IMG/VR virus record: IMGVR_UViG_3300035701_000361 | Location: 1-20,466 of that record | From: a virus | DNA: 20,466 bases | Strand: one strand, 5' to 3' | Shown here: one piece after another, positions 1-6,045 of the stretch | Numbering within the stretch: the stretch's first letter is position 1 | How the letters are laid out: each line of letters opens with the position of its first letter | Translations under genes and position numbers: made by a program | The notes under the pieces: model-generated | Databases searched by the model: none | What the model saw: the letters and a program-made list of their open reading frames with translations, nothing else | Told to the model about the DNA's origin: nothing

Positions 1-160
1 CAACATTTTTAATCCCATCAACTTCTTTGACAGTAAACTTGTCACCGTTAAAGATTTGGTAAGAAAGGATTTTTTCACGGGCAACAACTTTAAGACCAAC
101 CTTGATAGATGGATCTTCGTTGATCGGATACTTTTTGAGAAGTTCTGTTGCTCTAGACAT
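1..160 (-). CDS. Partial small protein with MSRATELL leader
   Basis: Only the first 53 residues lie in the window; the frame stays open off the low-coordinate edge. The start ATG (158-160) overlaps the TAA of the preceding gene by one base, so the two are probably translationally coupled. The first 13 residues, MSRATELLKKYPI, are the same as those of the upstream neighbour, but the bodies differ: this one continues NEDPSIKVGLKVVAREKI and looks like a short beta-rich, possibly SH3-like domain (GLKVVAREKI, FNGDKFTVKEVDG). I do not recognise the family. The shared leader ends I-N-E at residue 15, which fits a T4-type prohead protease site, so it may be a head-internal protein; that is inference. 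Confidence 0.75.
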   Translation of the reverse strand, partial: MSRATELLKKYPINEDPSIKVGLKVVAREKILSYQIFNGDKFTVKEVDGIKNV

Positions 161-384
161 TAGTTCACCCTATATTTGGCAATGGCGGCAATGATAGCAT
201 CCTCAACAGAGGTACCGGCAGCTGCAGCGTCTTTTCCAGCTTTAAAAATCTTCGACAAGTCCATCACTCCGACTTGAACGCCATTACCATGTTTTTTGTA
301 AAGAGTACTGATTTCGTCATCCAACTTGCTTTTTGGAGCTTCTTCAATTGGATATTTTTTGAGAAGTTCTGTTGCTCGGCTCAT
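160..384 (-). CDS. Small 74-aa protein with MSRATELL leader
   Basis: A 74-residue protein of unknown function. The ATG at 382-384 follows a GGAGG ribosome binding site lying in the last codons of the upstream gene, whose stop is one base away. The N-terminal MSRATELLKKYPIEE matches the next gene almost exactly; it is a predicted amphipathic helix ending I-E-E before Ala16. The rest is mostly helical (TLYKKHGNG, LSKIFKAGKDAAAAG, EDAIIAAIAKYRVN). No catalytic motif is visible. The two neighbours sharing only their leader suggests the leader is a module, possibly a capsid-targeting peptide removed by the prohead protease. The function of the body is unknown. Confidence 0.8.
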   Translation of the reverse strand: MSRATELLKKYPIEEAPKSKLDDEISTLYKKHGNGVQVGVMDLSKIFKAGKDAAAAGTSVEDAIIAAIAKYRVN

Positions 385-385
385 A

Positions 386-1084
386 TTACCTCCACGCCAG
401 ATAGAATTTTGAATCAGCAGCCATATCTTCGGAGGTTTTATCTTCTAGAGTTTGACCTTCAGATACTAACTCAGCACCATCACTAAGAATTGGTAGATCA
501 TTCATGGTGAAAGCACGACGACTCCGACCAATACCTTTGAGAAACTTCGCCGCACAGAGCTTGAAGAAATTATCGTCAAGATCGTTGATCGAAGAAATTT
601 CATAGGTAACAGTAGAGTCATTGAGAATTTTTTCTGTCAATCTATGAAAATAGACGGCAGAAATATCAAATTCACCGACAATGGGGACAGTTAATGTTGG
701 ATTTCGATATTCCCATGGGAAATCGGTTTTTACTTCAACATTAGATTTTGGCCGATCATATTCACGAAGAAAATATGGATAAACCCCGCTAATTCGGACC
801 GGTATCAGATCAAGAATCCAATCTGGTGGTCCACCATTAACGAGAGTCAACCCATCTTTACTCCTTAATGGTCCAGGAGTATTTTCTTCAGTAAATGTGT
901 ATTGCCTAAGATAAGCAATATTTTTGTAAAGAGCAACATTTAAAGGATTATAGCGATTGTAAAGTCCTAACACTATTTGCACTAGAGTCTTGAACCGATC
1001 TACATTCAACTCAAGCTTGTCAGGTGGCAGTTGAAACTGTCCTGACTCAAGAAGTGTCCGTTCAAAAATCTCTTGCAATAGCAT
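386..1084 (-). CDS. Hypothetical 232-aa protein of the head cluster
   Basis: I start this gene at ATG 1084; the frame is open further upstream, but that extension overlaps the 103-aa gene in another frame and reads as low-complexity Leu/Lys, so it is a shadow. An AGGGTGGGA sequence lies about 14 bases before the ATG, so ribosome binding is not ideal. The protein begins MLLQEIFERTLLESGQFQ, then a helical part (DRFKTLVQIVLGLYNRYNP) and a beta-rich body (residues about 60-170, with NPTLTVPIVGEFDI), ending in an acidic tail. Location after the capsid gene suggests a neck, head-completion or other virion part, but I recognise no family. L-L-E-S at residues 11-14 fits the possible prohead protease site seen in other genes here. 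Confidence 0.8.
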   Translation of the reverse strand: MLLQEIFERTLLESGQFQLPPDKLELNVDRFKTLVQIVLGLYNRYNPLNVALYKNIAYLRQYTFTEENTPGPLRSKDGLTLVNGGPPDWILDLIPVRISGVYPYFLREYDRPKSNVEVKTDFPWEYRNPTLTVPIVGEFDISAVYFHRLTEKILNDSTVTYEISSINDLDDNFFKLCAAKFLKGIGRSRRAFTMNDLPILSDGAELVSEGQTLEDKTSEDMAADSKFYLAWR

Positions 1085-1115
1085 TTTTAGACAATCCCAC
1101 CCTAAAATCCTTTTG

Positions 1116-1427
1116 TTACTTCTTACCGGACTTGGCTTTCTTATCTTCTTTTTCAGCTGCAGCTTCTTTTTCAGCTGCAGCAGCAGCCTCAGGAGAAACA
1201 GCAGAAGGATCAATTTGGACTTTGACCTTTTCCGTTTCAACTTTCTTGTCACCAACTTCAGTGAGCTTAGCCCATCCCTCATTGATAGCTGATGCAACGG
1301 CGGCAGAATAAGGTGCATATGCTGCTTCCGAGGCAAACACATGTTTCTCACCTTTTCCTAAGGTGAGAGGTTCAACACCAAGAGCGTTTAAAGTGACTGG
1401 CACTAGAGCTTCGACTTCATACTTCAT
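1116..1427 (-). CDS. Hypothetical 103-aa protein after the capsid gene
   Basis: A 103-residue protein starting at ATG 1425-1427. About 70 residues look folded (MKYEVEALVPVTLNALG..., INEGWAKLTEVGDKKVETEKV), followed by an Ala/Glu/Lys-rich tail (residues about 78-103) ending KKAKSGKK. The DNA of the tail contains short near-repeats around gctgcag and ctttttcagc. It sits just after the capsid terminator, with TGGGGCAT 4 bases before its start in place of a standard ribosome site. The position might suit a decoration or minor head protein, but there is no recognised domain and I do not claim that role. Confidence 0.75.
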   Translation of the reverse strand: MKYEVEALVPVTLNALGVEPLTLGKGEKHVFASEAAYAPYSAAVASAINEGWAKLTEVGDKKVETEKVKVQIDPSAVSPEAAAAAEKEAAAEKEDKKAKSGKK

Positions 1428-1455
1428 TTTGATGCCCCAGGATAGTATTTAGTTT

Positions 1456-1493
1456 CAAGAGAAAAGGGAGAAGCCCGATTAAGAGCTTCTCCC
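1456..1493 (-). terminator. Intrinsic terminator after the major capsid gene
   Basis: On the minus strand a perfect 9-bp stem (GGGAGAAGC paired with GCTTCTCCC, + strand 1466-1474 and 1485-1493) with a 10-base loop is followed directly by TTTTCTCTT. It lies 27 bases past the capsid stop codon and before the 103-aa gene, so it would end or thin out transcripts leaving the capsid gene. Confidence 0.85.
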
Positions 1494-1519
1494 GCTTGAT
1501 GCTATGCCAACACTATTCC

Positions 1520-2914
1520 TTAAGGAACAACGTTGAAGTTGGTCACGAACTGAGGAACAACCGTATCAACACCTGCCCACACTGCAGCGGCTTTCATCGA
1601 CTGCAATGGGTTTGGCGCTTGCGGCAAGGTAGCCGTTACGGTGAGAGGCATGAACGGTGAGTAGACCGCTGCAGCCTCCCACGGCGTCAAGCCCTTCCAC
1701 AGTGCAATACCAGCGTCCGTCGCCATGATTGCCGTTTCCACAACCCGAATAACAGTTACGCCATCCAAGGTTCCGAAGACGTGCGAACCAAGCGTCGTGC
1801 CATCCGACAACTTCTGGAAACCAGGAAGTGTTTGGATGACCGATGCATGCTTCTTGCCGACGATGAGAACCGAGACCGCGCCACGACCAGCATTGGTAAC
1901 GATTTCAGCTTCAGCCTTAGCAAGCTCATCTTTGTACGTCTGCTTGTGCTCGAAGAACGAGACACCAGCGGGGGCAGTACGAGAGAAGCTGTTAGTGCCA
2001 ATGGCTACCGCTTGCAACTTGCGGATAATGTCGCCGCCGATCTCACGGTTGATCTCTTGAACGAGATCTTTCGCAAGTTCATCTTCCAAGACCATACCAA
2101 AGCGCTTCGACATACCGAAGGCTTGGAACATACCCATCGTGCCTTTCAGAGCGTAGATGCGAGCCAAGATGCCTTTGCTATCGAAAAACGTGTCGATTTG
2201 TGGCAAGTCAGTTGCCAATTCGTAATTCTGCTGCCATGTTGCCTTGAGAAGGACGCCGTTACCAGGATCGGCAGCCAAGGTCACGGAGACCGCGCCAGTG
2301 GTGTAATTGATAGTACCAGCGATACCATTACCCCAAATCTTGCCGCCGCCAACGTCGCGACCTTCCACAGCAGTAGAGCCGAGAAGAATATAAAGGCTTT
2401 CCGACTTGACAGGTCCACCAGTTAAGGTGAAAGAGTAGACGAACTGAGCAGCGACCGACGTAGCAACAGTAACGCTTTCGAAAAGGTTCGAGGCGTAGCT
2501 GGCCGGAGTCACAACACCAGTACGGGGATCGACCACAACGTTACCAGCCGTTTGAGTACCTTTAGTGGTACCAGAACGAACTTGCTTGAAGTAAATCGTG
2601 CCACGCTCTTCTTCGATTGGCTGGACAGAAGCAATGACTGGGAGAATCGAAGCACCATGAACGGCAGTGATGACATCGTAAGCAATGTCTGGGATTTTGC
2701 CAAGCAAGTTGACGTTACCTTGCTCCTCGCAAATCCTCTTGTAATAATTGAATTGCTCGAACTGTTTGCCGAGAGCATAAACGTCGTAACTGTCGATCTT
2801 CTTGACCTTTGACAGCAACGAAGCATTCAGTGCGTCCATCTGATCACGATATTTATCGTAATACTGCTCTGCAACGCGGCTCATGTTTTCTTCACGAAGT
2901 TGAATCGGGTCCAT
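1520..2914 (-). CDS. Major capsid protein, T4 gp23-like
   Basis: This 464-aa protein is the likely main shell subunit of the head. The N-terminal ~63 residues are helical and charged (MDPIQLREENMSRVAEQYYD), like the removable N-terminus of gp23-type capsid proteins; a candidate cut site is I-C-E at residues 61-63. The body follows (NLLGKIPDIAYDVITAVHGA), with a beta-rich insertion at about residues 113-240 containing GTINYTTGAVSVTLAADPG, then the HK97-like remainder (MGMFQAFGMSKRFGMVLEDE, and the C-terminal TDAGIALWKGLTPWEAAAVY). It follows the protease-scaffold gene, as in T4. AGGAG sits 8 bases before the ATG. The gene looks richer in G+C and in C-ending codons than its neighbours, as expected for a very highly expressed gene. 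The family call rests on organisation and overall pattern, not on a search. Confidence 0.9.
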   Translation of the reverse strand: MDPIQLREENMSRVAEQYYDKYRDQMDALNASLLSKVKKIDSYDVYALGKQFEQFNYYKRICEEQGNVNLLGKIPDIAYDVITAVHGASILPVIASVQPIEEERGTIYFKQVRSGTTKGTQTAGNVVVDPRTGVVTPASYASNLFESVTVATSVAAQFVYSFTLTGGPVKSESLYILLGSTAVEGRDVGGGKIWGNGIAGTINYTTGAVSVTLAADPGNGVLLKATWQQNYELATDLPQIDTFFDSKGILARIYALKGTMGMFQAFGMSKRFGMVLEDELAKDLVQEINREIGGDIIRKLQAVAIGTNSFSRTAPAGVSFFEHKQTYKDELAKAEAEIVTNAGRGAVSVLIVGKKHASVIQTLPGFQKLSDGTTLGSHVFGTLDGVTVIRVVETAIMATDAGIALWKGLTPWEAAAVYSPFMPLTVTATLPQAPNPLQSMKAAAVWAGVDTVVPQFVTNFNVVP

Positions 2915-3013
2915 ATGAAAAGCTCCTAAAAATTTTGATGGTGTTTTTATTCTTTATCCTGCATCGTCCAGCATTAAGTGAGCTTTTCAATGCCAACACT
3001 AATAACGGAAACT

Positions 3014-3045
3014 GTTCTATTAAAGTGTAATAGAACCTAAGTCAA
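3014..3045 (-). promoter_or_regulatory. Candidate capsid promoter overlapping a hairpin
   Basis: In the 141-base spacer before the capsid gene, the minus strand has TTGACT, a 15-base spacer, then TTTAAT, a sigma70-like pair with one mismatch in each box but a short spacer. A perfect 9-bp inverted repeat (GTTCTATTA / TAATAGAAC, 5-base loop, 3014-3036) covers the -10 box. There is no U-run after it, so it is not a standard terminator. It could be a promoter-operator or an RNA processing site. Confidence 0.4.
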
Positions 3046-3055
3046 AACGGTCATT

Positions 3056-4432
3056 TCACTTGAAATGTTCCATGAGACGAACCGAACGAGGACGATCTAG
3101 ATCCAGTCCAGGACGCTCTTCTTTTTTGTTGCCTTTATTCTCATTGAGAGGACGCTTGTAAGTTGAGGAGACTCGGCTTACAGTCTTAGTAGGTGCACCT
3201 TCTTTAAGTCCAGAGAAAAATTCCTTAAGATCTTTGTCAGGCATTTTGCCGTAGACCTTGCGAATCTTTTCTTCAGAAACGCCAAGCTCTTTAGAGAGTG
3301 AAGCGATTTTCTTAAAATTGCTGGACTCCGTAAAGGATTCCATGACTTTCTCCGACCGCTCGCACAATGCAGCGAATTCTGCCGGAGTTCCTGACTTTTT
3401 ATAGGCTTCAACAAGTCCAGTCAGACGATCAATAAGCTTGTTGATTTCGTTCGGCTCTCCAATCCTCTTAAACTCAAGCAGTCGTTTTTTCGCCGAAGCA
3501 AAAGCCTTGACCACTTGGCTTTGAGTCCCATGCTGCTCGAAAAAGCTGGAATATTTCTCCAATCTTTTGACAGAATCAGTGAACTCTTCGTGAGTACCAA
3601 TAGCCTTGTACTTCTCGATGAGACGCACCGACACTTCAGCCTTGCTGAGTTGTGTCTTTAGGTTTTGGCTTTCCGACATAAGAACCGTTTTCTCGGCTCT
3701 AAGATCGTTGACTTCTTTCATCGCCTTCTCTAGGTCATTCTTAATCAAACCGTTCTCTTTAGAAAGGCTCTCCAGTAGCGCTTGCGGCATGCTCTTCTCC
3801 ATTGTATTGTCTAATGAGTTTACCTTACTAAGGCTCTCTACTAATTGTTCAAGAGACTCTACTAACTGTGGATTCGCCTGAGTAAAACCAGGATCAATAA
3901 CAAAATCGAAAGTTTCCAGAACAAACCTAGATGGATCGACTCTTGGTACACCGTTTTGTTCTCCAGCATACCGCCCATCAGCCCTAGAAGAAACAAATAA
4001 TTTAGAACCGGCTCTAAGGAAAGTATTAAGAATGCGACCAGCTGGAGTATCAAGGACCAAAGCTTCCCCGATTCCCTTTTCACCAGCTACGCTAAGATTA
4101 ACAATAACATGACTGATTTTTCCATCACGAATAGCATCATCATCAATCTTTTGATTGTGACCAATGGTGCCATACATGCGGCGATCCATAAATTGCTGCT
4201 TGATTCTTGGATCAGTACAAACTTTTTCCCAGAGTTCTTTTGGATAAAAGCGATTGTTACGGGAAATACCATTAGGGACGAAGAAGTTACCTTTGACTCT
4301 AGCTAAAACATTAGTTCCATCAACTTCACCATTAGCTTCTTCAACGGAAAAGGTAAGCTCTGGGTCCCATAAATCACGCTTGAAGCTTTCTTCTTGCAAT
4401 TGATTTGGCAGATTAGTTATGGCTTCACCCAT
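3056..4432 (-). CDS. Prohead protease fused to scaffold protein
   Basis: The 458-aa product appears to join two head-assembly roles. Residues ~30-180 match the S80 prohead core protease (T4 gp21 type): NNRFYPKELWEK, the likely catalytic histidine in GTIGHN (His92), ISHVIVN, a glycine-rich TPAGRILNTFLRAGSKL and the serine in FVSSRADGR (Ser148/149). Residues ~210-415 are a long, charged, mostly helical and partly coiled-coil segment as in scaffolding proteins, ending in a Lys/Arg-rich tail (QKRP-like, residues ~425-458). In the linker, L-V-E-S, L-V-E-S and L-L-E-S (after Glu192, 199 and 221) are candidate self-cleavage sites. GAGG lies 7 bases before the ATG. An internal ATG at Met215 has its own ribosome site. 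T4 splits protease (21) and core (22) into separate genes; here they are one reading frame. Confidence 0.88.
   Translation of the reverse strand: MGEAITNLPNQLQEESFKRDLWDPELTFSVEEANGEVDGTNVLARVKGNFFVPNGISRNNRFYPKELWEKVCTDPRIKQQFMDRRMYGTIGHNQKIDDDAIRDGKISHVIVNLSVAGEKGIGEALVLDTPAGRILNTFLRAGSKLFVSSRADGRYAGEQNGVPRVDPSRFVLETFDFVIDPGFTQANPQLVESLEQLVESLSKVNSLDNTMEKSMPQALLESLSKENGLIKNDLEKAMKEVNDLRAEKTVLMSESQNLKTQLSKAEVSVRLIEKYKAIGTHEEFTDSVKRLEKYSSFFEQHGTQSQVVKAFASAKKRLLEFKRIGEPNEINKLIDRLTGLVEAYKKSGTPAEFAALCERSEKVMESFTESSNFKKIASLSKELGVSEEKIRKVYGKMPDKDLKEFFSGLKEGAPTKTVSRVSSTYKRPLNENKGNKKEERPGLDLDRPRSVRLMEHFK
3788..3800 (-). promoter_or_regulatory. Internal ribosome site and start for scaffold alone
   Basis: Inside the protease-scaffold gene, GGAG (3797-3800) lies 6 bases before an in-frame ATG (3788-3790, Met215), exactly at the junction between the protease domain and the coiled-coil scaffold. 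Translation from here would make a separate 244-residue scaffold, as with lambda C/Nu3. The next upstream ATG (Met211) has no ribosome site. Seen in sequence; use is inferred. Confidence 0.45.
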
Positions 4433-4490
4433 TACAAAACCTCTTACAATACCCTAATTCGATATCTTCAACTTAGGAAAACGTAATTCG

Positions 4491-4928
4491 TTAAAGGGAA
4501 TTATTGCATGCTCTATGAAAAGTGTACTCAGCAGAATTTGGAAGAAATACCATTAGGGAGTGAGCAGACATTGACAATGCCCAAAGATTACCGTTTGTCG
4601 TTTCTTCATCTGGTTTCTTCATAACCATTTTATATTTAACTAAGTCTCTCTTTACTGAAACAACCGATGACCAAAAAGACTCAACAATTTCTGAACGTTT
4701 AGATGATGAGACTAGAACATTGATACGTCCTTCGAATAATGTTTCCACAATTTTATGTGGAATTCTAATATCTTCAAAAGAAAAATCAATAAGGATAGCC
4801 ACTTGATCTCTAAAAATCAAGTTCATTTCTCCAACTTTTACTTCCCCGACAAACGCCTCCAACTTCGAGTCCCCACATTCAGATCTCGTAATTTTCGTCG
4901 TAAAGTTAACTGGTTGGATCAAGAGCAC
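4491..4928 (-). CDS. Hypothetical 145-aa head-operon protein
   Basis: A 145-residue protein of unknown function. The best start is GTG at 4926-4928, preceded by AAGGAAGG 2-5 bases away, and it overlaps the end of the upstream gene by 10 bases. Beta-strand-like segments dominate (AFVGEVKVGEMNLIF, QVAILIDFSFEDIRIP, INVLVSSSKRSEIV). There is no signal peptide or membrane span and no motif I recognise. Its tight coupling between the 237-aa gene and the protease-scaffold gene suggests a role in head assembly or structure, by location only. Confidence 0.7.
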   Translation of the reverse strand: MLLIQPVNFTTKITRSECGDSKLEAFVGEVKVGEMNLIFRDQVAILIDFSFEDIRIPHKIVETLFEGRINVLVSSSKRSEIVESFWSSVVSVKRDLVKYKMVMKKPDEETTNGNLWALSMSAHSLMVFLPNSAEYTFHRACNNSL

Positions 4929-5632
4929 AACCTTCCTTTAACTGTGTTAAGAGATGTCAAATAAACATTATCATGGGTTTCTTCGTTGAGAGATCCTAAG
5001 GCTTGTTCAAAGGCCGCACGAATCTCTTGTTCAGAGACTTTATTATTTGAGGCTAATTCAAGAACCATTGAATCAAAATCACAAAGACGAGTCAAGAACT
5101 CCAAATCGTCGGCAGTTATAACACCATCAGAGCGAACAAGAGCACTTTCAATTCTGGAAACAGAAGGAAGGAGTTCTTCAATAAAAACGCAAAGATCAAT
5201 CTCATCTTCAAGTTGGTGGTAATAATCAAACTCGATGAGAGCATGAGTCTTAAGAGATGATAGAGCTTTCAATACTTCACAAACATCTTGAATCACCATA
5301 ACCTCGCTAGCCTCGCGCTTGTATTCACCAGACTTAAAATCCCTGGTGGCTAAGAAGCGACCAAGGGAGCGGTGAAATTTTTTACCAGCTGTTGAGGTAT
5401 GAAACTTCTTGATGCCTTTCATGTGCTTATAGCGATTTCTACGCCAAGAGTCTTTACTATCTTGAGATTTCCTAAAATCTTTAAGCTTGCCAATGAGAGG
5501 TTTCCGCTTCTTAATATACTGATCCAAGATAGACAGATCTGGTTTGTATTCGACAGTGGCTTTCGCAACTAGGTCGATACGTCCCACCTCAACCAAGAAC
5601 ATTTGAACATCATTTTGAGTCTTAAACTTCAC
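4919..5632 (-). CDS. Hypothetical 237-aa basic head-operon protein
   Basis: Starts at GTG 5630-5632, sharing GTGA with the stop of the membrane coiled-coil gene, with AGGG upstream. Residues ~40-95 are strongly basic (IKKRKPLIGKLKDFRKS, WRRNRYKHMKGIKKFH, KKFHRSLGRF), suggesting contact with nucleic acid or an acidic partner. Residues ~105-237 are acidic and helical (DYYHQLEDEIDLCVFIEELL, EQEIRAAFEQALGSLNEE). A basic half followed by an acidic half, placed directly before scaffold and protease, would suit a prohead core component, but I recognise no family and that remains a guess. Confidence 0.75.
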   Translation of the reverse strand: MKFKTQNDVQMFLVEVGRIDLVAKATVEYKPDLSILDQYIKKRKPLIGKLKDFRKSQDSKDSWRRNRYKHMKGIKKFHTSTAGKKFHRSLGRFLATRDFKSGEYKREASEVMVIQDVCEVLKALSSLKTHALIEFDYYHQLEDEIDLCVFIEELLPSVSRIESALVRSDGVITADDLEFLTRLCDFDSMVLELASNNKVSEQEIRAAFEQALGSLNEETHDNVYLTSLNTVKGRLCS

Positions 5633-6045
5633 GATTTCGCCCTGCCTAGCTCACGAATTGAATTTTGAATATCCTTAACATCAGCTTGAATATGATTCAT
5701 TGTGGCTTGTGAAGCATGATGTTGTTTCTCAACCCCAAGAAGTCGATCATCAAGATTATCTACTCTGCGGAGTGGAGCAGTAAGGCTTTTTTTAATATCT
5801 TCCAAATCATCACCAATTTGCCGAACCGAAGAATGATAAGCTGCTTCAAAAATGCCAAGTTTTTTATCGACCTCTTGCATCTTGTCTGATGGAGCTACCC
5901 TCTCCATACGGAGTTCGATAATGTTGATCTTAGAATTCAACCCCCGGATCTCCTTATAAAGGAGAATCACTAGGGGTAAAAGAATGAACTGAAAAATTTT
6001 AACAAGGATTTCTGTCCAGTCGTGCATCGTCCCCCCTTGTATCAT
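5629..6045 (-). CDS. Membrane-anchored coiled-coil protein
   Basis: A 138-aa protein with one hydrophobic span at residues ~12-30 (VKIFQFILLPLVILLY) followed by a long charged heptad-like coiled coil to the end (DKMQEVDKKLGIFE, RRVDNLDDRLLGVEKQHH, NHIQADVKDIQNSIREL). The ATG at 6043-6045 shares ATGA with the stop of the AAA+ gene; a second ATG at 6027 gives MHDWTEILVK and has an AAGGGGGG run before it, so the true start may be that one. Topology is probably a short N-terminus outside the coil with the coiled coil on one face of the membrane. It could anchor prohead assembly at the membrane, as T4 proheads start there, or act as a holin or spanin-like protein; neither is proven. Confidence 0.75.
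   Translation of the reverse strand: MIQGGTMHDWTEILVKIFQFILLPLVILLYKEIRGLNSKINIIELRMERVAPSDKMQEVDKKLGIFEAAYHSSVRQIGDDLEDIKKSLTAPLRRVDNLDDRLLGVEKQHHASQATMNHIQADVKDIQNSIRELGRAKS

Noticed and set aside
1085-1351. Upstream extension of the 232-aa gene in the same frame
   Set aside because: It overlaps the 103-aa gene and reads as Leu/Lys-rich low-complexity text, the shadow of the Ala/Lys/Glu tail.
1781-2425. 214-codon plus-strand frame antisense to the capsid gene
   Set aside because: It mirrors a G+C-rich, codon-biased gene; there is no ribosome site and the translation has no protein-like pattern.
3014-3036. 9-bp hairpin before the capsid gene as a terminator
   Set aside because: The stem is A+T-rich and no U-run follows on either strand, so I list it only as part of a possible promoter-operator.
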